Positions 44,808 through 53,182 of a stretch of 62,693 bases of DNA are shown here, one piece after another. The stretch is taken from contig JAFUZO010000080.1 in NCBI GenBank assembly GCA_017476575.1, forward strand, positions 1-62,693, given 5' to 3'. The translations under genes were made by a program, and so were the position numbers. The notes beneath the pieces were generated by a model. It was not told the origin of the DNA. It made no database searches and saw only the letters and a program-made list of their open reading frames with translations. Origin of the DNA: Bacteroidales bacterium (GTDB lineage: Bacteria > Bacteroidota > Bacteroidia > Bacteroidales > UBA932). Every line of letters begins with the position of its first letter. Position 1 is the first letter of the stretch.

Positions 44808-46223
44808 ATGGGACAGAAAGAAGACAACCTTTTCAACAAAGCCAGAAGGAGTCTCCAGGTCAGGCTCAGTCTTGTACTGTTGATTGTTGTCGCCATCGTA
44901 TTCACCGGCGTCGGCCTCATGCAGTATTTTTATTTCATGAAAGAGGCGTCGCATCCTCTTGCGGCCCCCGTTTTCATCGGCCTGCTTATCATCGGGCTTG
45001 TCCTGGTGGTACAGCTGATGATCCGATCTACCCGCAACATGAAGCAGCTGGGCGCCATTATCGCTGTAAAAGAGCGCATGGAGAATGAGCTGGAGATAGC
45101 CCGGGGTATCCAGATGTCCATGATCCCCAAGATATTCCCGCCCTACCCGGAGCGTAGCGATATCGATATCTACGCTTCTATCATGCCGGCAAAGGAAGTC
45201 GGTGGCGACCTTTTCGATTTCTTTATCCAGGATGAAAAAATCTATTTCTGCATCGGCGACGTAAGCGGAAAAGGAGTTCCTGCATCCCTTGTGATGGCCG
45301 TGACGCGCAGCCTGTTCCGTACCGTGGCGGCCCATGAAAAGAGCCCTGGCCGCATAGTGACGGCGATGAACAAGAGCATGTCGGACATGAACGAGAGCAA
45401 TATGTTCGTCACCTTCTTCTGCGGTGTACTGCACCTCAAGACCGGACACATGCGTTATTGCAATGCCGGGCATAACGCCCCGGTGCTGCTGAACACGACG
45501 AAGTCGCTTCTCCCGGTTGTGTCTAATGTGCCGCTGGGAATCGTACCCGGAGCTACATTCAGCGAACAGGAGACAGATTTGCGATATGATGATGCCCTCT
45601 TCCTTTATACCGACGGCATTACCGAGGCCGAGAACTCCGCACAAGAAATGTTCGGCGAGAAACGCATGCTGGGAGCCCTGTCCGGTCTCAAAGGTTCAAA
45701 GGCGCACTTGGAGGAAATGCAGCAGGCGGTCAGCTCCTTTGTGGGGGACGCCCCGCAGAGTGACGACATCACCATGCTCTTCATTCATTATGTGAACGAT
45801 GTGAAGCCGGATGAGGCCGAGCGACACCTTCTCATTCACAACGATATCCAGCAGATTCCCCAGTTGGCTGGCCTTGTGGAGACCATCGCACAGGAAAAGA
45901 AACTTGACCACAGCCTGTCGTTGAGCCTGAATCTAGCCCTCGAAGAAGCTGTTACCAATGTTATCATGTATGCCTATCCGGAAGGAACGGACGGTCTGGT
46001 TGATATCGAGGCGATTATCCGTGAAGACTCCCTGTCGCTGGTTGTAAGCGACAGCGGCCAGCCTTTCGACCCTACCGCAGAGCCCGATACCGACATCACT
46101 CTTGGCGTAGAGGAACGGAAGATCGGTGGGCTGGGCATTTATCTGGTGCGCAGTATCATGGACAGTGTAAGCTATGAGCGCACCGATGGCAAGAATATCC
46201 TTACAATGACAAAAAAACTATAA
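44808..46223 (+). CDS. Membrane SpoIIE/RsbU-like phosphatase fused to RsbW-like kinase
   Basis: A 471-residue signalling protein. Two membrane helices (about residues 19-42 and 51-72) and a short helical linker (KERMENELEIARGIQMSMIP) precede a PP2C/SpoIIE domain: GGDLFDFF at 132-139, IGDVSGKGVPASL at 149-161, GHNAPVLL, LFLYTDGITEAEN and SDDITMLF. From about residue 335 an RsbW/SpoIIAB-like HATPase follows, with LNLALEEAVTNVIMYAYP and IGGLGIYLVRSIMDSV. It thus joins the antagonist-dephosphorylating and antagonist-phosphorylating activities in one chain. Its partner is the STAS protein 4 nt downstream. Confidence 0.88.
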   Translation: MGQKEDNLFNKARRSLQVRLSLVLLIVVAIVFTGVGLMQYFYFMKEASHPLAAPVFIGLLIIGLVLVVQLMIRSTRNMKQLGAIIAVKERMENELEIARGIQMSMIPKIFPPYPERSDIDIYASIMPAKEVGGDLFDFFIQDEKIYFCIGDVSGKGVPASLVMAVTRSLFRTVAAHEKSPGRIVTAMNKSMSDMNESNMFVTFFCGVLHLKTGHMRYCNAGHNAPVLLNTTKSLLPVVSNVPLGIVPGATFSEQETDLRYDDALFLYTDGITEAENSAQEMFGEKRMLGALSGLKGSKAHLEEMQQAVSSFVGDAPQSDDITMLFIHYVNDVKPDEAERHLLIHNDIQQIPQLAGLVETIAQEKKLDHSLSLSLNLALEEAVTNVIMYAYPEGTDGLVDIEAIIREDSLSLVVSDSGQPFDPTAEPDTDITLGVEERKIGGLGIYLVRSIMDSVSYERTDGKNILTMTKKL

Positions 46224-46226
46224 AAT

Positions 46227-46562
46227 ATGGAAATCAACATTACCACCCAAGGGACTGGAACCATTGCCCAGCTCATCGGCCGTCTCGACACTCCGGCTGC
46301 CCTTGAAGTTGCTCCCGCATTTGAATCACTGAAAGAAAAAGCAGACAGCACCATCATATTGGATTGCTCTCAGCTCAGCTACATCTCATCTTCCGGTCTC
46401 AGGATTTTCCTGACCCTGCGAAAGGAGGCCGCGGGCAAAGGCGGAAAAGTCATTATAAGAAATCTTAGTCCGGATGTTCGGAGCGTTTTTATGATGACCG
46501 GCTTCCTGAATCTTTTCCAGATTTGCGGTAATGCGCTACAAGAAATATCGCCTGATCGTTAG
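46227..46562 (+). CDS. STAS-domain anti-anti-sigma-factor-like protein (RsbV-like)
   Basis: A 111-residue STAS protein like RsbV/SpoIIAA. The phospho-acceptor serine lies in DCSQLSYISSSGLRIFLTL (S55 or S56, before the glycine). It probably cycles between phosphorylated and free forms under control of the upstream fused kinase/phosphatase. Bacteroidetes generally lack SigB, so the downstream target is unknown. It is the last gene of the operon and converges on the PAP2-VanX gene across 64 bp without a clear terminator. Confidence 0.88.
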   Translation: MEINITTQGTGTIAQLIGRLDTPAALEVAPAFESLKEKADSTIILDCSQLSYISSSGLRIFLTLRKEAAGKGGKVIIRNLSPDVRSVFMMTGFLNLFQICGNALQEISPDR

Positions 46563-46626
46563 TTTCCAGAAATCCACGTCCATTCAAAAACAAGAGCTGC
46601 GGCAAGTGCTTTTCCATATTCACGAA

Positions 46627-47928
46627 CTATTTTACAGGGAAAGTGAAGTAGGTATCCGGGAAGGGCTCGTCTTCCAGGGTAAAGTGCCACCATTCGCTTT
46701 CCAGCGGCTTGAAGCCGTGACGGAGCATGGCCTCTCGTAGAATCATCCGGTTTGCATACTGCCCCGGGGTGATTCCAGTATAGTCCGGATGACTTTCCTC
46801 CCCGAACCAGTCAAAGGTACCGCCCATGTCCACTTCTTTCTCCGTGGTCATGTCAAAGAGCGTCAAGTCCACGGTCGAACCGCGTGTGTGGCCGGATTTC
46901 TCCATGATGTATTCCTGCTCGAAGAGAAGGCTCTTGTCCACGTCCGGGTAGAAATAGCGGCGCATGGTGGTGTCGGACAGATCGGCCGCCCAGCGGACGA
47001 AGTGGTCTACGGCGCATTGGGGACGGTAAGCATCATATATTTTCAGGCGATACCCCATCCGCATCACGTCGTCGCTCACGGCCCTGAGGCTGTCGGCCGC
47101 CTGGGGCGTCAGATAGGCCACGGGCGCCACGTATCCGTCAATACGCGTACCCACGAAGTTGTAAGTGCCGAAGTAGCGAATCTCCAGGATGACGTCCGGG
47201 GCCACATCGGTGATGGGAACCAGGATGGCGCTCCGGAACTCTTCCTTGGCCTTTTCCATCTGTACGCGGAAAGCGGGACTCGTATGCAGAGCGGAGTAGC
47301 CGATGCTGGCGGCCGCACGACTGGCATCCACATCACTCTGCCAGTGGGCTCCGGCAATGACGCGGCTTTCGCCATAAGCCCAGGCTCGGGCATAGATTTC
47401 ATCGGCCCGGGCGGGATTCACTTCTGAGAGAAGAAGGGCGGAGAGCCAGCTGCGGATGGTGTGGCCGGAGGGGTAACTGCCCTCACCGCGGAGTCCGGCA
47501 TCTTCTCCGGTGAGCGTTGGCTCCTTGAAATATTCGAAGGGACGGATACGGTGGAAATAGGCTTTGGGAGCAACCCGCATCGGGTCCACTGTCAGAAGAC
47601 TGGTTTCCAGGAGTTTCCAAATTTCCGGAGTGGCCTCTTGGGATAACGTGAGGCCGAAGGCAGGAGACAATTGTCCCAACAACGCCTCATACGTCCAGAC
47701 GGCATCACCTTTTGCCATGTCGGCACGGGCCGCGTCTTGGCGCTGCTGTTTTCCCCAGTTGTACCGTGCCACGTCGTACTTGAAGGCCGGAGAGCCTTTT
47801 TGGGGCGGCGCAGGAAGGCATTTCACCAGATCTGGCATTTCAGTGGGTGTCAAGTAGGTCTGTTGCTCCTGTGCAAAAGCGGCCCAGGACCAGACAAGGA
47901 TAGCGATAAAAGCGCAATAATGTTTCAT
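46627..47928 (-). CDS. PAP2 phosphatase - VanX-type D-Ala-D-Ala dipeptidase fusion
   Basis: A 433-residue exported protein (signal peptide residues 1-19, AAFAQ). Residues 40-230 are a class A acid phosphatase/PAP2 domain with K122-x6-R129-P130, P153-SGH156 and S188-R-V...H195-x3-D199. Residues 240-433 are an M15D VanX-like dipeptidase with YDAYRP (298-303), the zinc site S345-GH-TRGSTVD354, and E412-WWH415. Both active sites look complete. It could dephosphorylate lipid or sugar phosphates and cleave D-Ala-D-Ala released from cell-wall turnover in the periplasm. It starts 2 nt after the LolA-like gene. Confidence 0.9.
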   Translation of the reverse strand: MKHYCAFIAILVWSWAAFAQEQQTYLTPTEMPDLVKCLPAPPQKGSPAFKYDVARYNWGKQQRQDAARADMAKGDAVWTYEALLGQLSPAFGLTLSQEATPEIWKLLETSLLTVDPMRVAPKAYFHRIRPFEYFKEPTLTGEDAGLRGEGSYPSGHTIRSWLSALLLSEVNPARADEIYARAWAYGESRVIAGAHWQSDVDASRAAASIGYSALHTSPAFRVQMEKAKEEFRSAILVPITDVAPDVILEIRYFGTYNFVGTRIDGYVAPVAYLTPQAADSLRAVSDDVMRMGYRLKIYDAYRPQCAVDHFVRWAADLSDTTMRRYFYPDVDKSLLFEQEYIMEKSGHTRGSTVDLTLFDMTTEKEVDMGGTFDWFGEESHPDYTGITPGQYANRMILREAMLRHGFKPLESEWWHFTLEDEPFPDTYFTFPVK

Positions 47929-47930
47929 AC

Positions 47931-48554
47931 TTACCGTTTGTCGATAATTGTTGCGTCGGGGAATTCGGCAGGGTCGAAGGTGACACTTTCTTCGGTGACC
48001 CCAAGGGTCACGTTTTCAATGCTTACCGCAACCACTGATTTCTTGGCGCGCAGGTAAATGGGAAGATAGGTGTCTTTTGCAACGGCAAGTTCCATCTTCT
48101 TCGGGTCGTCCTTGTCTTTGTTGGCCTTGGCTTTCTTGCAGATGATATACCATGCGTCTGCGGTTTCTTTCTGGAGCTTCAGGGTATATCTTTCTGCTAT
48201 GGCTTCGAAGCGGGATAAGTTGTTGCCGTCGGACGTGGATGTTACCTCCTTAGCAGTAATGATGATTTCGTTGGTATCGGGGGCATATACCCACTTGGTA
48301 GTAGCATTGGTCCAACTTGTTTTCTTCATTGTTTTGTTACTTGCTTCTACCTTTAGCTTGTCTCTGAAAACAAGGTTGTGGGAGTGGATGGTTCCCAGGA
48401 TGGGAAGCTTCATATTCAGGTCCATGGTGAAGCCTTCAACATCGGCTCTATCCAGCTGCTCGGACATTTTACGGACGATTTCCTCGGGGGTCTGGGCCAT
48501 CAGGGATGCCGTGCCAAGAAAGAGGGTTGCAAAAATTGTTGTAATGATTCTCAT
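47931..48554 (-). CDS. LolA-like lipoprotein carrier / outer-membrane lipoprotein-sorting protein
   Basis: A 207-residue exported protein (signal peptide to residue 20, SLMAQ). The mature part (EEIVRKMSEQLDRADVEGFT, then a half-barrel of strands) resembles LolA/LolB-like carriers and the related lipoprotein-sorting proteins. The Bacteroidales homologues are often uncharacterised, so direct lipoprotein transport is not proven. It lies 13 nt after the regulator and 2 nt before the fusion gene, forming a three-gene envelope operon. Confidence 0.7.
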   Translation of the reverse strand: MRIITTIFATLFLGTASLMAQTPEEIVRKMSEQLDRADVEGFTMDLNMKLPILGTIHSHNLVFRDKLKVEASNKTMKKTSWTNATTKWVYAPDTNEIIITAKEVTSTSDGNNLSRFEAIAERYTLKLQKETADAWYIICKKAKANKDKDDPKKMELAVAKDTYLPIYLRAKKSVVAVSIENVTLGVTEESVTFDPAEFPDATIIDKR

Positions 48555-48567
48555 TGCAGAATGTTCT

Positions 48568-50247
48568 TTATCGTTTCAAATCTTTGGCATATTCGCTGGG
48601 TGTCTTTCCGGTTATGGACAGAAAAGAGCGCTGAAGGGTGCGGGCCGTGTAAAAGCCGCTACGGTCAGCGAGTTCTGCGATGGGAATGTCAGGGTTTGCC
48701 GCCAGAAGCTGCAAGGCGTGACGGATACGGAGGCCCTTGATGTAATCGGGGAAACTGAGGCCCGGTTCGATATCATTCAGCATCCGGGTAATATCGGCAT
48801 GGGAGATTCCCAGCAGGATGGTGGCGCTGTCACGGTTGAGGTCTTTATTAAGATAGAGCTTCTTGCCTTCTATCAGCTGCCCCAGGGTGGGCTTCTCTTT
48901 CGGGATTTCACCATTGTAGAGTTCACGCTCCGTTATCAGGGATACTTGTTTTTGGAGGAACTTGACGCTTTTTTTCAGGGCCTCAGCCTGCTTGTTGAAC
49001 TTTGCCTCTTTGCGTTTGCTGAACAAATGGTTCAGGATGAAGAAAGCCACAAATGCTATGGCAAGCAGGATTATCGCGACGATGAAGTGCCGATGGTATC
49101 TCCTGAGGATGGAAGTTGTATCGGAGAGGGCAAGACGGAAGTTCTGGCTGTCATATTCCGCTGCTTTGGTGAAGGTGCCTTCTATCTGCTCTTTTGCCTT
49201 GATCTGCTCACTGAGGGCGTTGTAGCGGGCGTCGTATGCGGCAGCTTCTCGATGCAGTCCTGCATTATGGTAGGCTTCTGAAAGGCGGGCGAGGCGTTTG
49301 CGATAAGCGCGGCTTACGGTATCAGCATCGGTAAAGGACACATCTTCATAGATCCGGAGGATGCTTTCCGGATCTCCAGCGACGGCAAAATAATCCACCT
49401 GGCTGATCTTTCCACTTTCGGTGTTTACGTAGGCGCGTGTCTGGGCGTCTTGAAATGCCTGTGTGGCCATGGCCTTGTTCCCGGTTCCGGCATAGCAGAT
49501 GGCGCGGTCGATGTCCAGATAGAAGCGGCTGCGGTCCAGGTAACTCTCGGGAGTTTCCGGATAGGCCGTAGCCATGACCGAGAGCAGGTGCTCATAGACA
49601 GCACATTCTTCTATGGCCGCGGAATAATCTTTTACGGAAAGGTAGTTATAGATAAGGGAGCTTGCAAAGAAAACCAGATGTCCGTACTCTTCCTCACTTT
49701 TTGCTACCGTGGAAGCACCTTTTATTGCATCACGCATCATTTTCAGGCCGGTTTCATCTTCCCCCATATCGAAAAGGCAATTACCGGCAATGAAGTTGAA
49801 GGAGTGCTGCTGGTAGGTGTGGCCGAGGCTGTGGGCCAGTTCCTTTCCTTCCGTGCAGGTGGCGAGGCAGGCGGTATAGTCCTTCTCTGCATCCAGGATG
49901 GTGGCAAGGTGGTACAGCAGGCTGGTTCTTGTTTCGGCCTCTTGTGCTTCCTCCTGCTCCAAGGCCTTGCGGAGCCACTGGGCGGCCGTGGCATTGTCCT
50001 CCGTATATTGATAGGTAAGGCTGGACTTGAGCTGATAGGCGGTGAAGGCCGACAGCAGTCCTTTCTGCATGCCTTCATCGGTCAGCTGTATGGCCGAATC
50101 ATAGTCCGTGGCACCCAGTCTCTGGATATTGGCGGGGCTGTAAACGGAGTCAGGAGCAGCTTCCTCCCGCCCTGCGGGAGGGGAACTGCAGGAGGCGCCA
50201 AGAAGGGCTAAAAAGAGGATGACAAATCTGTTCTTTATCTTTTGCAT
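48568..50247 (-). CDS. Membrane TPR-AraC regulator
   Basis: A 559-residue regulator with an unusual layout: lipobox-like signal (LFLALLGASC, C20), periplasmic TPR-like helical repeats (about 45-350), one membrane helix (387-408), a basic coiled segment (410-440) and a cytosolic AraC helix-turn-helix (460-559, RTLQRSFLSITGKTPSEYAK). It can therefore sense envelope conditions and bind DNA directly. It is the first gene of its operon (-7 box TATCTTTG at 50275-50268) and is divergent from the exported protein gene whose promoter holds the TGTCGCATC repeats. Confidence 0.85.
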   Translation of the reverse strand: MQKIKNRFVILFLALLGASCSSPPAGREEAAPDSVYSPANIQRLGATDYDSAIQLTDEGMQKGLLSAFTAYQLKSSLTYQYTEDNATAAQWLRKALEQEEAQEAETRTSLLYHLATILDAEKDYTACLATCTEGKELAHSLGHTYQQHSFNFIAGNCLFDMGEDETGLKMMRDAIKGASTVAKSEEEYGHLVFFASSLIYNYLSVKDYSAAIEECAVYEHLLSVMATAYPETPESYLDRSRFYLDIDRAICYAGTGNKAMATQAFQDAQTRAYVNTESGKISQVDYFAVAGDPESILRIYEDVSFTDADTVSRAYRKRLARLSEAYHNAGLHREAAAYDARYNALSEQIKAKEQIEGTFTKAAEYDSQNFRLALSDTTSILRRYHRHFIVAIILLAIAFVAFFILNHLFSKRKEAKFNKQAEALKKSVKFLQKQVSLITERELYNGEIPKEKPTLGQLIEGKKLYLNKDLNRDSATILLGISHADITRMLNDIEPGLSFPDYIKGLRIRHALQLLAANPDIPIAELADRSGFYTARTLQRSFLSITGKTPSEYAKDLKR

Positions 50248-50334
50248 AACAGGTACTATTTAGATAACAAAGATACCTCAATCTTTTAAGAAGTCGGGGA
50301 AAAACGCCGTCAGTGAGTACTCTATAGAATAAAA

Positions 50335-50402
50335 TGTCGCATCGAAGATACTAATTGTCGCATCGAGGGCAGTCCTACCAATGGATGAATCCGGTAACTT
50401 TG
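50335..50402 (+). promoter_or_regulatory. Tandem TGTCGCATC repeats and TAACTTTG: second copy
   Basis: TGTCGCATC at 50335-50343 and 50356-50364, start-to-start 21 bp, followed by a G, 29 bp and TAACTTTG at 50395-50402. There is no TTG at the -33 position. It has the same layout as 42148-42214, upstream of a different gene. Confidence 0.75.
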
Positions 50403-50430
50403 CAGTGTGATTTCTAAAACAGTCAGTATC

Positions 50431-50991
50431 ATGAAGAAAATTATCACCATTTTCCTGCTTGCCGCAGTTTGCATGGCTTCCTTTGCACAGAAAGTGTCCT
50501 ACAAAGAAATCAAAAATGTTTACAGTCCTAAGGACTATGTCAAGAGTGACGTGGATCCGTATTCCGTCTTCTGGATCGGGCTGGAGTCCTTCGGCGCTCC
50601 CGGAACCGGCCAGCTTATTATGAAGGAAACCGGTCGCGGCTGGGCATTCCTCGGTGCTGGTCTCGTGCTTAGTACGACTTCCAGTGTGATCGCACAGAAT
50701 TTCATGGACCTGATCGAGAAAGATGCTTCTGGAAAGTGGACCATTACCGATGCCGACAAAGACAAGGCCAATGGCTATCTGGCGGCTCTTGGCGGCATAT
50801 TTGTTGCGCAGCTCGGACTGAGCATCTGGTCCTGCATCGACGCTGTGAAGATTGCCAAGGTCAAGAACCAGTACTATCAGAACGCCAACGGGAAGCATGC
50901 TTCCGCCACTCTGTATCCTTCGGTGAATTTCGTTCAGAGCGGTACTGACGTGAGCCCTGCTGCAGGGATGACGTTCGCCTTGAGTTTTTAA
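50431..50991 (+). CDS. Small exported/membrane protein of unknown function
   Basis: A 186-residue protein with a signal peptide (MKKIITIFLLAAVCMASFAQ) and at least two hydrophobic segments (FLGAGLVLSTTSSVIA; YLAALGGIFVAQLGLSIWSC). No family is recognised. ATG 50431 is chosen for the signal peptide; an earlier in-frame start exists at 50407. It has the repeat-containing promoter and is divergent from the TPR-AraC gene, so it is a likely target of that regulator. A broken second gene lies 20 nt downstream. Confidence 0.7.
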   Translation: MKKIITIFLLAAVCMASFAQKVSYKEIKNVYSPKDYVKSDVDPYSVFWIGLESFGAPGTGQLIMKETGRGWAFLGAGLVLSTTSSVIAQNFMDLIEKDASGKWTITDADKDKANGYLAALGGIFVAQLGLSIWSCIDAVKIAKVKNQYYQNANGKHASATLYPSVNFVQSGTDVSPAAGMTFALSF

Positions 50992-51011
50992 GTGGATCCA
51001 GCCTTGAAAAT

Positions 51012-51568
51012 ATGGATACGATGAAAAGAGCCATCGCCATCCTGCTGTTTGCCGTGATTCCTGCCGTATCTTCTTTCGCATAGCTTTCTTCCAAACTTTA
51101 TGAGAGGCGTGAGATTGTGGAGATGGAAAACGAGGATGAAAACCTGGAATCCGAAGTATTCGCCATGGACAAGAAGATGGCACCAGCCAGTATTATCTCA
51201 ATGTGGGACACATGGGATCCGGCAGCCATATCGTTCAAGCGCAGCTGGATCCGGTGTTCAGTTTGTTCATCAAGATTGGCGACTCGCTGGACGAAGCCAT
51301 CGAGACGCTGCAGCAGTACTTGTCACAGGTGAAAGCAAAACCCGGCACCGTCACTGAAGTTCCCGGCTATCTCTCCTTTGTCGTCCCGGATGATGAGCCC
51401 ACGGAGACGATAACGGTCACCACCCGGAAGCCCCTCCTTTCCCGCTACCTGGAATTCAGCATCCAGTGCGATGGCTATGTCCGAGCGACCGACATCCACA
51501 AGAGAGATTTAAGGAATATCATCTTCAGCCTCAAGACCTATCGGAAGATTCATCCCAAGGAAAAATAG
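51012..51568 (+). pseudogene. Exported-protein pseudogene with stop at signal cleavage site
   Basis: ATG 51012 gives a signal peptide (MKRAIAILLFAVIPAVSSFA) ending in TAG where a glutamine codon is expected after A-x-A. The same frame continues LSSKLYERREIVEMENEDEN, then a shift near 51175 moves to DGTSQYYLNVGHMGSGSHIV and on to TAG at 51566-51568. The ORF without the lesions would encode about 180 residues. The family is not recognised. It would share the repeat-controlled promoter of the gene upstream. Confidence 0.65.
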
Positions 51569-51591
51569 ACGTCTTCGCCCCGGAATAGAGA

Positions 51592-51619
51592 ACTGCCGTC
51601 ATCTCAAGGTGGCGGCAGT
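51592..51619 (+). terminator. Hairpin after pseudogene
   Basis: ACTGCCGTCATC / GGTGGCGGCAGT pair with two G-T pairs and a TCAA loop, followed by GGTGTTTTC. Likely 3' end of the transcript from 50 kb. Confidence 0.6.
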
Positions 51620-51749
51620 GGTGTTTTCAGCGGTAAGACCACCCACCTTCCGGATTTCCAGATGTCATCCTTCCTGAAACAAAAAAGCAGCAATCTGGCC
51701 TGACAGAATCCATCAAGAGGCTTCCCGGAGGATGAAGGGCTCCCTATCG

Positions 51750-53087
51750 TTACAAGCGGGCCTGGATGGCTTTCGTAGCCTCTTCGTAGCCCGGTTTCTC
51801 CAGCAGGGCGAACATGTTCTTCTTGTAGGCCTCGACGCCGGGCTGGTTGAACGGATTGACACCGAGAGTATAGGCGCTCACGCCGCAGGCGAACTCGAAG
51901 AAATAGAACAGGGAACCGAGGTTGAAGGCATCTACCTTCTCCACGCTCACCTGGATCTGCGGAACGCCGCCGTCCTGGTGGGCGATGACAGTGCCGAGCT
52001 CGGCCATGTGGTTGCAGTGCTCCACATGCTTGCCGGCCAGGTAGTTGAGCTGGTCGAGGTTCTGCGCATCCGATCCGATGACGACGCTCCGGGTGGCCTT
52101 CTCCACATGGACCACGGTCTCGAACATGACGCGGTCGCCTTCCTGGATGAACTGGCCCATGGAGTGGAGGTCGGCAGTGTTGTTGACGCTGGCCGGGAAG
52201 ATGCCCAGGCCGTCCTTGCCTTCGGACTCACCGTAGAGCTGCTTCCACCATTCAGCGAGATAGGTGAACTTCGGATTGTAGTTCACGAGGATCTCGACCT
52301 TCTTGCCATATTCCGCATACAGGAGGTTCCGCATGGCGGCATACACGACGGCCGGGTTCTCCGCCGATTTCACGGCGAGGGCCTTCTCTGCCTCCAGCGC
52401 TCCGGCGAGGATGGCGCGGATATCGAAACCGGCAACCACGATCGGCAGGATGCCGACCGGGGTGAGGACGGAGAAGCGGCCGCCCACATTGTCCGGAACG
52501 ATGAAGGTCTTGTAGCCCTCCTGGGTGGAAAGGGTCTTGAGGGCTCCCTTGTGCGCATCGGTGATGGCGACGATGCGCTGTGCCGCCTCGGCCTTGCCAT
52601 AGGTCTCTTCCAGATACTGCTTCACGACGCGGAAGGCGACGGCCGGCTCGGTGGTCGTCCCGGACTTGGAGATGACGATGCAGGCGACGTTGCGCTCGGC
52701 GGCCAGGTCCATCAGTTCGGCGAGGTATTCCTCGGAGAGGTTGTTGCCCGCGAAGACGACCTCGGCGGCCGGCTTGGCGGAGAGCTGTTTCGCAAAATTG
52801 TGGCTCAGCGCCTCGATGGCACACTTGGCGCCGAGGTAGCTGCCGCCGATGCCGATGGCGATGACGAGGTCCACCCCTTTGGAATTCCAGCTGTCACGCA
52901 CGGCCTCGCAGTCGGCGATGAGACTTTCCGGCGTCCCGGACGGAAGGTGCTTCCAGCCGAGGAAGTCGTTGCCGGCCCCCTGCTCCCCATCGAGGACGTC
53001 GAAGGCGGAAAGCGCCTTTTCCACATACGCATTGTACTTGGCGGAGTCGATGAAACTTCCGCACCCTTTTACATCTACTTTAACCAT
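51750..53087 (-). CDS. pgi: Glucose-6-phosphate isomerase
   Basis: A 445-residue glycolytic isomerase interconverting glucose-6-phosphate and fructose-6-phosphate, with the bacterial short-form length. Motifs: AIGIGGSYLGAKCAIEAL, VISKSGTTTEPAVAFRV, the catalytic glutamate region around WWKQLYGESEGKDG, and GVNPFNQPGVEAYKKNMF. ATG 53087 fits the family start (MVKVDVKGCGSFID). A TAAATTTG -7 box lies at 53126-53119. Confidence 0.97.
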   Translation of the reverse strand: MVKVDVKGCGSFIDSAKYNAYVEKALSAFDVLDGEQGAGNDFLGWKHLPSGTPESLIADCEAVRDSWNSKGVDLVIAIGIGGSYLGAKCAIEALSHNFAKQLSAKPAAEVVFAGNNLSEEYLAELMDLAAERNVACIVISKSGTTTEPAVAFRVVKQYLEETYGKAEAAQRIVAITDAHKGALKTLSTQEGYKTFIVPDNVGGRFSVLTPVGILPIVVAGFDIRAILAGALEAEKALAVKSAENPAVVYAAMRNLLYAEYGKKVEILVNYNPKFTYLAEWWKQLYGESEGKDGLGIFPASVNNTADLHSMGQFIQEGDRVMFETVVHVEKATRSVVIGSDAQNLDQLNYLAGKHVEHCNHMAELGTVIAHQDGGVPQIQVSVEKVDAFNLGSLFYFFEFACGVSAYTLGVNPFNQPGVEAYKKNMFALLEKPGYEEATKAIQARL

Positions 53088-53118
53088 ATCGCTTAAATTT
53101 AATCGGCAAAAAATTTCA

Positions 53119-53166
53119 CAAATTTAGCAAATTCTTTGCAACCGTGGACGATTATCTGTAAATTTG
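53119..53166. promoter_or_regulatory. Divergent promoters of pgi and histidine phosphatase
   Basis: Minus strand TAAATTTG (53126-53119) for pgi; plus strand TTG 53136-53138, 20-bp spacer, TAAATTTG 53159-53166 for the phosphatase gene. Confidence 0.75.
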
Positions 53167-53182
53167 GGGAAAATACTGAATA

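Noticed and set aside
38885..51083. Reassignment of TAG to glutamine, suggested by TAG at expected Q codons in two pseudogenes
   Set aside because: TAG is the normal stop of intact genes here (for example at 2801-2803 and in nqrF), and both pseudogenes have other lesions.
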